From: Micavibrio_C sp964577255
GTDB taxonomy: Bacteria > Pseudomonadota > Alphaproteobacteria > Micavibrionales > Micavibrionaceae
Reading direction: 5' to 3'
Length of the DNA: 9,280 nt
NCBI GenBank assembly: GCA_964577255.1
Contig: CAZNYM010000056.1
Coordinates: 1-9,280, forward strand
The position numbers and the translations under genes were made by a program. Numbering within the stretch: position 1 is the first letter of the stretch; the number at the start of each line of letters is the position of its first letter. Below, in pieces: positions 1 to 8,266 of this stretch. The notes under the pieces were generated by a model that did no database searches, was not told the DNA's origin, and worked only from the letters and a program-made list of their open reading frames with translations.

Positions 1-1
1 C

Positions 2-763
2 ATTCAAGGAGAGCCAGAAAAATGCGAAAAACTTATCAAAATGGAAGAGCGCGGACAGTTTGGTGATCAATTCGGAGCAGTCAATGCGCTATTTTCGGGA
101 CTGGCGTTTGCTTGTCTGATCACTGCCATTTTTTTACAATGGGCAGAATTAAAATTGCAAAGAAAAGACTTTAACCAATCCCTCTATGAGCTTAAAAAGC
201 AGGGGAGCCAACTGACAGAGCAGAATAAAATTTTAGAAAAACAAAACTTTCAGACTTCTTTTTTTCAACACATGTCTATGTATCAAAAATGTCTAGAGAC
301 ACTTTCTTATTTTAAACCCGCTGTAAACAAGAAAGGGCAAGAATTTATAAATCATGTTGCTGGAGAAATAAAGTGCGAAGGAATATTTGATGATAGCAAT
401 ATTCAGATCAAGATGTTTGAGAAATATCGTTCAGTGTATGAAAATAACCAAAGAGCTTTAGACACATATTTTCATTTTCTTCAAGATTTGATCGTATCTG
501 TACAAGATAGAGGCTCACAAGATGAAGACATGTATATTCGTATTATTAAGGCCCAACTTTTACCAGAAACTCTAACCATTTTATTTTATCAAGGATTAAT
601 GAGAGATTGGTCAAAATTAAAAGAGCTTGTTGAAAAACACGGATTTCTAGAGAGGATTTTTGTTGCTTCTTTGCATACCGAAGAAAGTAGTCGTCGTAAG
701 ATGGTCAGATTATATGACGCCTCTGCTTATGGCGGTGAGTATCCTGACGTAAAATCTACCTGA
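2..763 (+). CDS. putAbiC-like phage abortive infection membrane protein, 5' end probably outside window
   Basis: Probable anti-phage (abortive infection) protein of the putAbiC type; the family's mechanism is not well established. Numbering from the ATG at 41 (240 residues), a GQFGDQFGAVNALFSG segment leads into a hydrophobic helix (about 14-34). A charged, Gln/Lys/Glu-rich probable coiled coil follows (about 36-70), then FFQHM (74-78). The C-terminal half has the family pattern: an aromatic helix near DTYFHFLQDL (141-150), then YIRIIKAQL (165-173), PETLTILFY (175-183) and a KLKELVEKHG stretch. The frame is open upstream to position 2, the ATG at 41 has no well-placed ribosome site, and relatives usually carry a further N-terminal membrane helix. 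The true start is therefore likely left of the window. Base composition is far more AT-rich than everything downstream, which suggests horizontal acquisition. The stop overlaps the end of the opposing transporter gene by 8 bp. Family assignment is from recalled sequence pattern, not a search. Confidence 0.72.
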   Translation: MQGEPEKCEKLIKMEERGQFGDQFGAVNALFSGLAFACLITAIFLQWAELKLQRKDFNQSLYELKKQGSQLTEQNKILEKQNFQTSFFQHMSMYQKCLETLSYFKPAVNKKGQEFINHVAGEIKCEGIFDDSNIQIKMFEKYRSVYENNQRALDTYFHFLQDLIVSVQDRGSQDEDMYIRIIKAQLLPETLTILFYQGLMRDWSKLKELVEKHGFLERIFVASLHTEESSRRKMVRLYDASAYGGEYPDVKST

Positions 764-1631
764 TCTTCAAAAACGCCAGCAGCGCCGCCGCCGCGACGAT
801 CCCCAGCCCCGCGATCTTGTTGCTGTCGTCCTTCCAACCGGAAAGCCGCGTCAGCACCATCAGCCACACCACGTCGAGCATCCCCACCATGAGGGCGAAG
901 GCGGGATGGTCGACATATTTCTGCGCGTAGACGCGCCCGATCACGCCCATCACCAGAAACACGCCGACGATTGCGCCTGTTCTGATGCCTTCGCGAGTGA
1001 AGATCGTGCGACCCTCGGTGCGGCGGAAAAAACTGAAATACGCGGCATAGAATATCAGCATGGTGCCGGCCTCAAAGCCGAGATAGCCGAACACCCCCTG
1101 CGCCGCCGGCGTGAAATCGACCGCGGTCTTGACCAGAAAAATGCCGATGACGCCGCCGATGATGACGAACCAGATATCCCTGAGCGCCGCCCAGGAAAAG
1201 GCGCAGCGTTTGAGTGCCATGGCGCATACTGCCGTGATGGTGAGCGCCGCGACGATTCCGCCGAAGCGGGGTAGGTCCTGCAGATACTGTGCGAACAGCG
1301 CGGGCTTGACCGCGAACCAGGCGACGAAGCTCAGAATCAGCGCCAGGGGCCCGAGGCGCGCCAGCAGCGCGGCGCCGTGATTTTGCACCGCACGAAAATA
1401 GACCAGGTCGTTGACGCACCAGATCATGGCGGCGGCGCCAGTATAAACGTAAAACATCGGATTTTGCGGCAGACCGTAGGCGTAAAGCGCTGGTATGGCG
1501 ATCATCACCGCCAGGATTTTCATCCACACGGCGCTGGCCGCGCTCGGCCCCGCCAGGCGCTGATGCATATACATGCCCAGGGCGGAGAAGACCGAGGCGC
1601 CAAGAGCGAAGATAAACCAGAGCGGGATCAT
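756..1631 (-). CDS. DMT/EamA-like 10-TM transporter, substrate unknown
   Basis: Inner-membrane permease of the drug/metabolite transporter (EamA-like) type; the substrate cannot be read from sequence. From the chosen start it has 291 residues, normal for the family. About ten hydrophobic segments are visible, beginning directly at IPLWFIFALGASVFSALG and ending with GIVAAAALLAFLKIR. A small-residue-rich third helix contains the VYFRAV stretch typical of these carriers, and a charged hinge (ALKRCAFSWAALRD) separates two five-helix halves. The frame stays open to 1814, but that extension would run into mccA and is not membrane-like. The ATG at 1631 puts the first helix at the N-terminus; the ATG at 1643 (four residues longer) is equally possible, and neither has a clear ribosome site. 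It is transcribed divergently from mccA across about 50-60 bp. Adjacency to leucine catabolism is not enough to infer a substrate. Family confident, start less so. Confidence 0.78.
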   Translation of the reverse strand: MIPLWFIFALGASVFSALGMYMHQRLAGPSAASAVWMKILAVMIAIPALYAYGLPQNPMFYVYTGAAAMIWCVNDLVYFRAVQNHGAALLARLGPLALILSFVAWFAVKPALFAQYLQDLPRFGGIVAALTITAVCAMALKRCAFSWAALRDIWFVIIGGVIGIFLVKTAVDFTPAAQGVFGYLGFEAGTMLIFYAAYFSFFRRTEGRTIFTREGIRTGAIVGVFLVMGVIGRVYAQKYVDHPAFALMVGMLDVVWLMVLTRLSGWKDDSNKIAGLGIVAAAALLAFLKIR

Positions 1632-1656
1632 GCCCGCGAGCATACACGAACACGGC

Positions 1657-1685
1657 TTTTGCAGAAGGGGCGAATTTGCTAGGCT
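1657..1685 (+). promoter_or_regulatory. Candidate mccA promoter, -10-like box 6 nt before ATG
   Basis: A TAGGCT hexamer (1680-1685, matching TANNNT) ends exactly six bases before the mccA ATG at 1692, so transcription would start at or next to the start codon. No Shine-Dalgarno sequence lies in front of mccA, which fits a leaderless message. The -35 element is poor: TTTTGC at 1657 with 17-bp spacing, or TTGCAG at 1659 with 15 bp. The region is also the only space available for the divergent transporter promoter. Inference from pattern only. Confidence 0.35.
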
Positions 1686-1691
1686 GGTGTC

Positions 1692-3616
<1,925 letters not shown>

Positions 3617-3620
<4 letters not shown>

Positions 3621-4480
3621 GCGTGCCCTCCTTCGTCAAGATCGTCGAGGTCGGGCCGCGCGACGGGCTGCAGAACGAAAAAGCGGTCATTCCCGCCGCC
3701 GTGAAAATCGAACTGATCGACCGCCTGTCGGCAACCGGCCTGCAGACGGTCGAGGCCGGGGCGTTCGTGTCGCCCAAATGGGTGCCGCAGATGGCCGACA
3801 CCGCCGCCGTGTTCGCGGGCATCAAAAAAGCGCCGGGTGTTTCCTATCCCGTGCTGGTGCCCAACGAGCGCGGCATGGAGGACGCCGTAGCCGCGGGAGC
3901 CAAGGACATCGCCGTGTTCACTGCCGCCTCCGAAACCTTCAGTCTGAAGAACATCAACTGCGGCATTGAGGAAAGCCTCGCCCGTTTCATTCCCGTCATG
4001 GTGATGGCGGAAGCCTATAAAATCCGCGTGCGCGGCTATATTTCCTGCGTCGCCGGCTGCCCTTACGAGGGCGACGTGCCGCCCGCCGCCGTGGCCGCCC
4101 TGGCGGCGCGCCTCATGGATCTGGGCTGCGCCGAGATATCGCTCGGCGACACGATCGGCGTCGGCACCCCGGCGCTGACCGAAAACATGCTGAGGGCCGT
4201 GATGAAAAACGTGCCCGCCTCGGCGCTGGCGCTGCACTGCCACGACACTTACGGCCGCGCGCTCGCCAACATCGAAACGGGCCTGGCCATGGGCATCGGC
4301 ATCATCGATTCGTCGGTCGCCGGCCTGGGCGGCTGCCCCTACGCGCCGGGGGCGTCGGGCAATGTCGCGACCGAGGCCGTGTTGGGAATGCTGCACGCCA
4401 AAGGCATAGACACCGGCGTCGATGAAGCTAAAATCGCCGAGACGGCCCGTTTTATCAGATCCCGGCTTGCGCCGGGATGA
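3617..4480 (+). CDS. hmgL: Hydroxymethylglutaryl-CoA lyase
   Basis: Cleaves 3-hydroxy-3-methylglutaryl-CoA to acetyl-CoA and acetoacetate, the last step of leucine degradation; also called mvaB or liuE. It is a 287-residue TIM-barrel of the HMGL-like family. The residues expected from the human enzyme are all present at a constant offset of 26: R15, D16 (in VGPRDGLQNE), E46, metal ligands H207 and H209 (in LHCHDTYG), C240 (in GGCPYAPGASGN), N249 and E253. ETFSLKNINC and SCVAGCPYEG are also diagnostic. After N249 the usual ATED motif reads ATEA, a small deviation. The start overlaps the mccA stop by 4 bp and has a good ribosome site, GGAAGGA at 3604-3610. The C-terminus ends abruptly as RSRLAPG, and those codons and the stop lie in a palindromic repeat (4459-4478). 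Many relatives continue for roughly a dozen more residues, so the tail may have been replaced. Confidence 0.93.
4459..4478 (+). repeat. REP-like palindrome at the hmgL 3' end
   Basis: A perfect 8-bp inverted repeat, ATCCCGGC and GCCGGGAT, flanks a TTGC loop. The flanks (AG before, GAC after) match a dispersed palindrome familiar from GC-rich proteobacterial genomes. On the - strand it reads GTCATCCCGGCGCAAGCC then GGGATCT, and it translates as the recurring VIPAQAGI- or SSRRKPGS-like spurious peptides. The right arm contains the T of the hmgL stop codon TGA (4478-4480), and ivd starts 21 bp further on. In the transcript it would form a compact stem-loop between two operon genes, able to stabilise upstream mRNA or cause partial attenuation. 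It has no U-tract, so it is not a standard terminator. Only one copy is in the window, so repeat-family membership is from recognition and not demonstrated here. Confidence 0.7.
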
Positions 4481-4499
4481 CAACCGCGAGGTTTACGCC

Positions 4500-5663
4500 A
4501 TGACCTACCCTTCCCTGAAATTCGCTCACGCGCCCGAGATCGACATGCTGCGCGAGGAAGTGCGCAAGTTCGCCGCCAGCGAGATCGCGCCGCGCGCGGC
4601 GCAGATCGACCACGACAATCTGTTCCCCGCTGATCTGTGGAAGAAGTTCGGCAAGCTTGGCCTTCTGGGCGTCACCGTGCCGGAGGAGTTCGGCGGCGCG
4701 GGCCTGGGGTACCTCGCGCACGTGGTGGCGATGGAGGAAATCAGCCGTGCCTCGGCCTCGGTCGCGCTTTCCTACGGCGCGCATTCCAATCTCTGCGTCA
4801 ACCAGATCCGCCGCAACGGCAGCGCCGCGCAGAAGAAGAAATACCTGCCCAAGCTCATCACCGGCGAGCATCCCGGAGCGCTCGCCATGAGCGAGCCCGG
4901 CGCGGGCAGCGATGTGGTGTCGATGAAGCTGCGCGCCGACAAGAAAGGCGACCGCTACATCCTCAACGGCAACAAAATGTGGATCACAAACGGGCCGGAG
5001 GCGCAGACGCTCGTGGTCTACGCCAAGACCGACCAGGCCGCCGGGCCCAAGGGCATCACCGCCTTCATCATCGAGCGCGGCTTCAAGGGTTTCAGCACAG
5101 CGCAAAAGCTCGACAAGCTCGGCATGCGCGGCTCGAACACCTGCGAGCTGGTGTTCCGCGACTGCGAGGTACCGGAGGAAAACATCCTGGGCAAGCTCAA
5201 CGAGGGCGTGAAGGTCCTCATGAGCGGCCTCGATTACGAGCGCGTCGTGCTTTCGGGCGGGCCCTTGGGCATCATGCAGGCCTGCATGGACGCCGTGTTG
5301 CCCTATGTTCACGAGCGCGAGCAGTTCGACGCGCCTATCGGCACCTTCCAGCTGATGCAGGGCAAGCTGGCCGACATGTATGTCACGCTTTCAAGCCAGC
5401 GTGCCTATGTATACGCCGTGGCGCAGGCCTGCGACCGGGGCGAGACCGCGCGCAAGGACGCGGCGGGCTGCATCCTGATGGCGGCCGAGGCGGCGACCCA
5501 GATGGCGCTGCAGGCGATTCAGTGCCTGGGCGGCAACGGTTACATCAACGAATACCCGACCGGCCGTCTGCTGCGCGATGCGAAGCTTTACGAGATTGGC
5601 GCGGGCACGAGCGAAATCCGCCGCATGCTGATCGGCCGCGAGCTGTTCGCGGAGACGGCGTAG
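4500..5663 (+). CDS. ivd: Isovaleryl-CoA dehydrogenase
   Basis: FAD-dependent acyl-CoA dehydrogenase that oxidises isovaleryl-CoA to 3-methylcrotonyl-CoA and passes electrons to electron-transfer flavoprotein; also called liuA. The 387 residues have the three-part acyl-CoA dehydrogenase fold. The first family signature is ALAMSEPGAGSDV (127-139), the FAD/substrate segment KMWITNGPEA is at 159-168, and the second signature region contains QCLGGNGYINEYPTGRLLRD (341-360). The likely catalytic base is E247 in GLDYERVVLSGGPLGIMQ, the position used by isovaleryl-CoA dehydrogenases and not by most short/medium-chain enzymes. AKLYEIGAGTSEIRR near the C-terminus is also characteristic. The frame is open back to 4422, overlapping hmgL and the palindrome. 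The ATG at 4500 is chosen because GAGG (4488-4491) sits 8 bases upstream and homology begins here. It supplies the substrate of the carboxylase encoded two genes upstream. Confidence 0.93.
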   Translation: MTYPSLKFAHAPEIDMLREEVRKFAASEIAPRAAQIDHDNLFPADLWKKFGKLGLLGVTVPEEFGGAGLGYLAHVVAMEEISRASASVALSYGAHSNLCVNQIRRNGSAAQKKKYLPKLITGEHPGALAMSEPGAGSDVVSMKLRADKKGDRYILNGNKMWITNGPEAQTLVVYAKTDQAAGPKGITAFIIERGFKGFSTAQKLDKLGMRGSNTCELVFRDCEVPEENILGKLNEGVKVLMSGLDYERVVLSGGPLGIMQACMDAVLPYVHEREQFDAPIGTFQLMQGKLADMYVTLSSQRAYVYAVAQACDRGETARKDAAGCILMAAEAATQMALQAIQCLGGNGYINEYPTGRLLRDAKLYEIGAGTSEIRRMLIGRELFAETA

Positions 5664-5688
5664 GGATAACCGTGGATCTTGCGTGCAG

Positions 5689-5738
5689 TTCAAGACCTGT
5701 TGTGAATTTATGAAAAAAACCATAGGGTAAGGTCTGAA
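5689..5738. other. Imperfect inverted repeat after ivd
   Basis: TTCAAGACCT (5689-5698) pairs with AGGTCTGAA (5730-5738) with one bulged A. The loop is 31 bases and AT-rich, including a run of seven A (5713-5719). It lies between the ivd stop and the next candidate gene. The loop is too long and there is no 3' T-run for a normal intrinsic terminator; an operator or a chance match are both possible. No clear ivd terminator was seen elsewhere in 5664-5759. Confidence 0.25.
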
Positions 5739-5759
5739 AGATCAAAGCGGGAGCTTCTC

Positions 5760-5954
5760 ATGATTGCCGGTATTTATCAGCGCGAAGCCAAGCCGGGCTC
5801 GTTCATCGATCCCTTCCGGCGTCCGCCGCTTAAAGGGCCGTTTGACGACATTCTCCCGCCGCTGCGACGCGGCCCTGGGCAGATGAAACCCCTGCCGTTG
5901 GTACCGGGCGTGCGCTTGCCCGCCACATGGAAGGTTCCGCTGCCCCCTATCTGA
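5760..5954 (+). CDS. Small proline-rich hypothetical protein
   Basis: A 64-residue ORF of unknown function that I do not recognise. It is rich in proline (about 14 of 64), arginine and lysine, with no membrane segment, signal peptide or cysteine motif. It reads like a small soluble or disordered peptide, with repeated PP/PL patterns such as PFRRPPLKGPFDD and PLPLVPGVRLP. In favour of a real gene: GGGAG (5749-5753) sits six bases before the ATG, third positions are mostly G or C as in the neighbours, and no larger ORF competes for the 330-bp gap between ivd and radA. Against: the short length, the odd composition, and the fact that GC-rich spacer readily gives open frames. A weak promoter-like pair (TTGTGA at 5700, TAGGGT at 5723, 17-bp spacing) precedes it. 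It ends 39 bp before radA on the same strand. Confidence 0.4.
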   Translation: MIAGIYQREAKPGSFIDPFRRPPLKGPFDDILPPLRRGPGQMKPLPLVPGVRLPATWKVPLPPI

Positions 5955-5958
5955 GCGG

Positions 5959-5987
5959 CTGACGCGGGGCGCGGGGTCTGCTATAAA
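5959..5987 (+). promoter_or_regulatory. Candidate sigma-70 promoter of radA
   Basis: CTGACG (5959-5964, four of six matches to TTGACA) and TATAAA (5982-5987, five of six to TATAAT) are separated by 17 bp, the optimal spacing. The -10 box ends six bases before the radA ATG at 5994, so the predicted transcription start falls on or beside the start codon. No Shine-Dalgarno sequence lies within 15 bases of the ATG. A leaderless radA message is therefore plausible. Confidence 0.45.
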
Positions 5988-5993
5988 AGCTTC

Positions 5994-7391
5994 ATGGCCA
6001 AATCCGATAAAACCTATGTCTGCCAGTCCTGCGGCGCGGTCGCTTCGCGCTGGGCGGGCAAGTGCGATTCCTGCGGCGAATGGAATACCATTACCGAAGA
6101 GCGCGCCGAAACAGGCGCCCCCAAGGGCCTGGGTGCGAAAAAGGGCCGGGCCGTCAGTTTCGCTTCGCTGAAGGGCGAGAACGCCGAACGTCCGCCGCGC
6201 CGCGCGAGCGGCATCGCCGAGTTCGACCGCGTGTGCGGCGGCGGGCTGGTGCCGGGATCGGTGCTTCTGATCGGCGGCGATCCGGGGATCGGCAAATCGA
6301 CATTGCTGCTGCAGGTAGTGTGTGCGCTGGGTCTCAAGGGCGCGCGCTGTGCTTATATATCAGGCGAGGAAGCGGTGGATCAGGTGCGCCTGCGCGCCGA
6401 CCGCCTTGGTCTTGCCGCCGCGCCGGTGGAGCTGGCTTCGGCCACCAATGTGCGCGACATCGTGGCGGCGCTCGACGACGGCGCGCGGCCTTACGACCTG
6501 GTGGTGATCGATTCCATCCAGACCATGTATATCGACACGGTCGACAGCGCGCCCGGCACGGTGACACAGGTGCGCACCTCGGCGCAGGAGATCATCCGCA
6601 TCGCCAAGAAGCGCAACATCTGCGTGCTGTTCGTGGGCCATGTGACCAAGGAGGGCCAGATCGCGGGCCCGCGCGTGCTCGAGCACATGGTCGACACGGT
6701 TTTGTATTTCGAGGGCGACCGTTCGCACCATTTCCGCATCCTGCGCACGGTCAAGAACCGCTTCGGCCCCACCGACGAGATCGGCGTGTTCGAAATGGCG
6801 AGCGAAGGGCTGGTCGAGGTGCAGAACCCCTCGGCCCTGTTCCTGGCGCAGCGCCAGCCGGATGTGACCGGCAGCGCGGTGCTGGCGGGGCTTGAAGGCA
6901 CGCGCCCGGTGCTGGTGGAGATTCAGGCGCTGGTGGCGGCTTCGCCGTTCGGCACGCCGCGCCGCGCCGTAATCGGCTGGGATGCCGGGCGGCTGTCGAT
7001 GGTGCTGGCGGTGCTGGAGGCGCGCTGCGGGCTGCAGTTCTCGGGCCAGGATGTCTATCTCAACGTCGCGGGCGGCATCCGCATCAACGAGCCGGCGGCC
7101 GATCTTGCGGTCGCGGCGGCCCTTATCAGCGCGCTGCGCGGCGCGCCCGTGCCGCCCGAGGCGGTGTTCTTCGGCGAGGTGGGCCTGGCGGGCGAGGTGC
7201 GCCCGGTGGCACAGCCCGACCTGCGGCTCAAGGAAGCGGCGAAGCTCGGCTTCACAAGTGCCTTCATGCCTGTGAAAAAAGCGGGCAAGAACAAACGCGC
7301 CGCCCCGCCGCTAACAGTTGAGGAAATCGGGCATCTGGACGATCTGGCGGCCCGGTTGTCCGAACCCCGGGCGGGCGTCCGCTACGGCTGA
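5994..7391 (+). CDS. radA: DNA repair protein RadA (Sms), branch-migration ATPase
   Basis: Cytoplasmic RecA-related ATPase that processes recombination intermediates by D-loop extension and branch migration. The 465 residues show the complete family architecture. An N-terminal zinc finger has C10-x2-C13 and C24-x2-C27. A RecA-like core carries Walker A GDPGIGKST (95-103, K101) and a Walker B-like VVIDS (170-174, D173). The RadA-specific KNRFG motif is at 254-258. A C-terminal Lon-protease-like domain includes NVAGGIRINEPAADLA (357-372) and FFGEVGLAGEVRPV (392-405); in RadA this domain is structural and not proteolytic. All key residues are intact. The start at 5994 places the zinc finger at the normal distance from the N-terminus, although no ribosome site precedes it. 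Same-strand order with cvpA and purF is a common alphaproteobacterial arrangement. Confidence 0.96.
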   Translation: MAKSDKTYVCQSCGAVASRWAGKCDSCGEWNTITEERAETGAPKGLGAKKGRAVSFASLKGENAERPPRRASGIAEFDRVCGGGLVPGSVLLIGGDPGIGKSTLLLQVVCALGLKGARCAYISGEEAVDQVRLRADRLGLAAAPVELASATNVRDIVAALDDGARPYDLVVIDSIQTMYIDTVDSAPGTVTQVRTSAQEIIRIAKKRNICVLFVGHVTKEGQIAGPRVLEHMVDTVLYFEGDRSHHFRILRTVKNRFGPTDEIGVFEMASEGLVEVQNPSALFLAQRQPDVTGSAVLAGLEGTRPVLVEIQALVAASPFGTPRRAVIGWDAGRLSMVLAVLEARCGLQFSGQDVYLNVAGGIRINEPAADLAVAAALISALRGAPVPPEAVFFGEVGLAGEVRPVAQPDLRLKEAAKLGFTSAFMPVKKAGKNKRAAPPLTVEEIGHLDDLAARLSEPRAGVRYG

Positions 7392-7451
7392 AAAAAATAG
7401 TGTAAACAAAGGAATAAACGATGCGGGGCGGGGGCTGTAAGTCCCGGCAGT

Positions 7452-7467
7452 CCTGTGCTAGAACAGG
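7452..7467 (+). promoter_or_regulatory. Short hairpin and -10-like box upstream of cvpA
   Basis: In the 101-bp gap between radA and cvpA, CCTGT (7452-7456) and ACAGG (7463-7467) form a 5-bp stem around a GCTAGA loop. The same bases hold TAGAAC (7459-7464), four of six matches to a -10 box and part of a GCTAG pattern also seen before mccA. No good -35 is visible (CTGTAA at 7435 is the best). It could be the cvpA-purF promoter; no radA terminator with a T-run was seen in this gap. Confidence 0.25.
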
Positions 7468-7492
7468 CGCTTAACCAAACGGGTGCCGCTTT

Positions 7493-8266
7493 ATGTTTTT
7501 TGACGCTGTCATCGTTGCCGTAGTCCTGCTTTCCGCCGTGTTCGCTTTCTTCCGCGGGTTCATCCGCGAGGTCCTGACCATCCTGGGTGTGGTCGGCGGC
7601 CTGGTCGCCGCTTATTTCGGCGGACCGCCGCTTTTGCCGATGATGAAAAACTGGTTGGGCATCAAGGAAGGCGCCGACCCCAAGCTTTATTTCGGCGTGA
7701 TCCCCGACACGGCGCTTGCCGATGCGCTTGCTTACGGCAGCGTGTTCCTGGTGGTGGTGATCGTGCTTTCGATCGTCAGTCACCTGCTGGCAGGCTGGGC
7801 GCGGGCGATCGGTCTGGGCGCCGTCGACCGCACGCTGGGCGTAGCGTTCGGCATCGTGCGCGGCGTGGCGGTGCTGGCGATCATCTACCTGCTGCCCTAT
7901 ATCCTGATCGACAAGGAAACGCGCATGGCCTGGATCAAGGAAAGCCGCACGCTGGTCTTCGTCGAACAGACTTCGGCGTGGATGGCGGGGTTCTTGCCGG
8001 AATCCCTGCGCGACGAAAAAGCCATCGACGCCCGCGCCGCCGCTGATTCCATGGCCAAGGCCACGCGCGAGAAGCTCAAGGAGCTTGAACTGCTCAAGGG
8101 CGAGAACGGCGAGACCCCCACACCTCCCACGCCTGAAGGCGCGCTGCCCGAAGGGCCGCTGACACCCGCGCCCGGCGGGGCCGGCGACGGGGCATCCGGC
8201 TACAACCCGGATACGCGCCAGGACATGAAGGATCTGATCCAGCAGCAGAACGGCTACAATGATTAG
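7493..8266 (+). CDS. cvpA: CvpA family inner-membrane protein
   Basis: Integral membrane protein of the CvpA (colicin V production) family; its molecular activity is unsettled, though it is linked to envelope function and is often encoded with purF. The 257 residues show four hydrophobic helices (about 4-20, 25-43, 76-100 and 114-139). Between the first two is the family hallmark RGFIREVLTILG (21-32). After residue 140 comes a soluble tail with a charged, probably helical part (RAAADSMAKATREKLKELEL) and then a Pro/Gly-rich linker (208-235). The end, YNPDTRQDMKDLIQQQ (237-252), resembles a short conserved motif at the C-terminus of alphaproteobacterial CvpA proteins. The ATG at 7493 starts directly at the first helix; only a weak GGGTG precedes it. 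The last 8 bp overlap the purF start, implying translational coupling. Confidence 0.9.
   Translation: MFFDAVIVAVVLLSAVFAFFRGFIREVLTILGVVGGLVAAYFGGPPLLPMMKNWLGIKEGADPKLYFGVIPDTALADALAYGSVFLVVVIVLSIVSHLLAGWARAIGLGAVDRTLGVAFGIVRGVAVLAIIYLLPYILIDKETRMAWIKESRTLVFVEQTSAWMAGFLPESLRDEKAIDARAAADSMAKATREKLKELELLKGENGETPTPPTPEGALPEGPLTPAPGGAGDGASGYNPDTRQDMKDLIQQQNGYND

Noticed and set aside
22..66. ATG at 22 behind an AAGGAGAG sequence
   Set aside because: It opens only a 14-codon frame, out of frame with the putAbiC-like gene, and looks like chance inside that gene's coding sequence.
4455..5312. 285-codon - strand frame opposite ivd
   Set aside because: Low-complexity antisense shadow. Its terminal VIPAQAGI peptide is the spurious translation of the palindrome and not a gene feature.
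4637..5713. 358-codon + strand frame within ivd
   Set aside because: It is Arg/Gly/Ala-rich and repetitive, in an alternate frame of a clearly conserved acyl-CoA dehydrogenase.
5689..5738. Intrinsic terminator for the leucine operon
   Set aside because: The inverted repeat has a 31-base loop, a bulge and no downstream T-run, so it is listed only as an imperfect inverted repeat.
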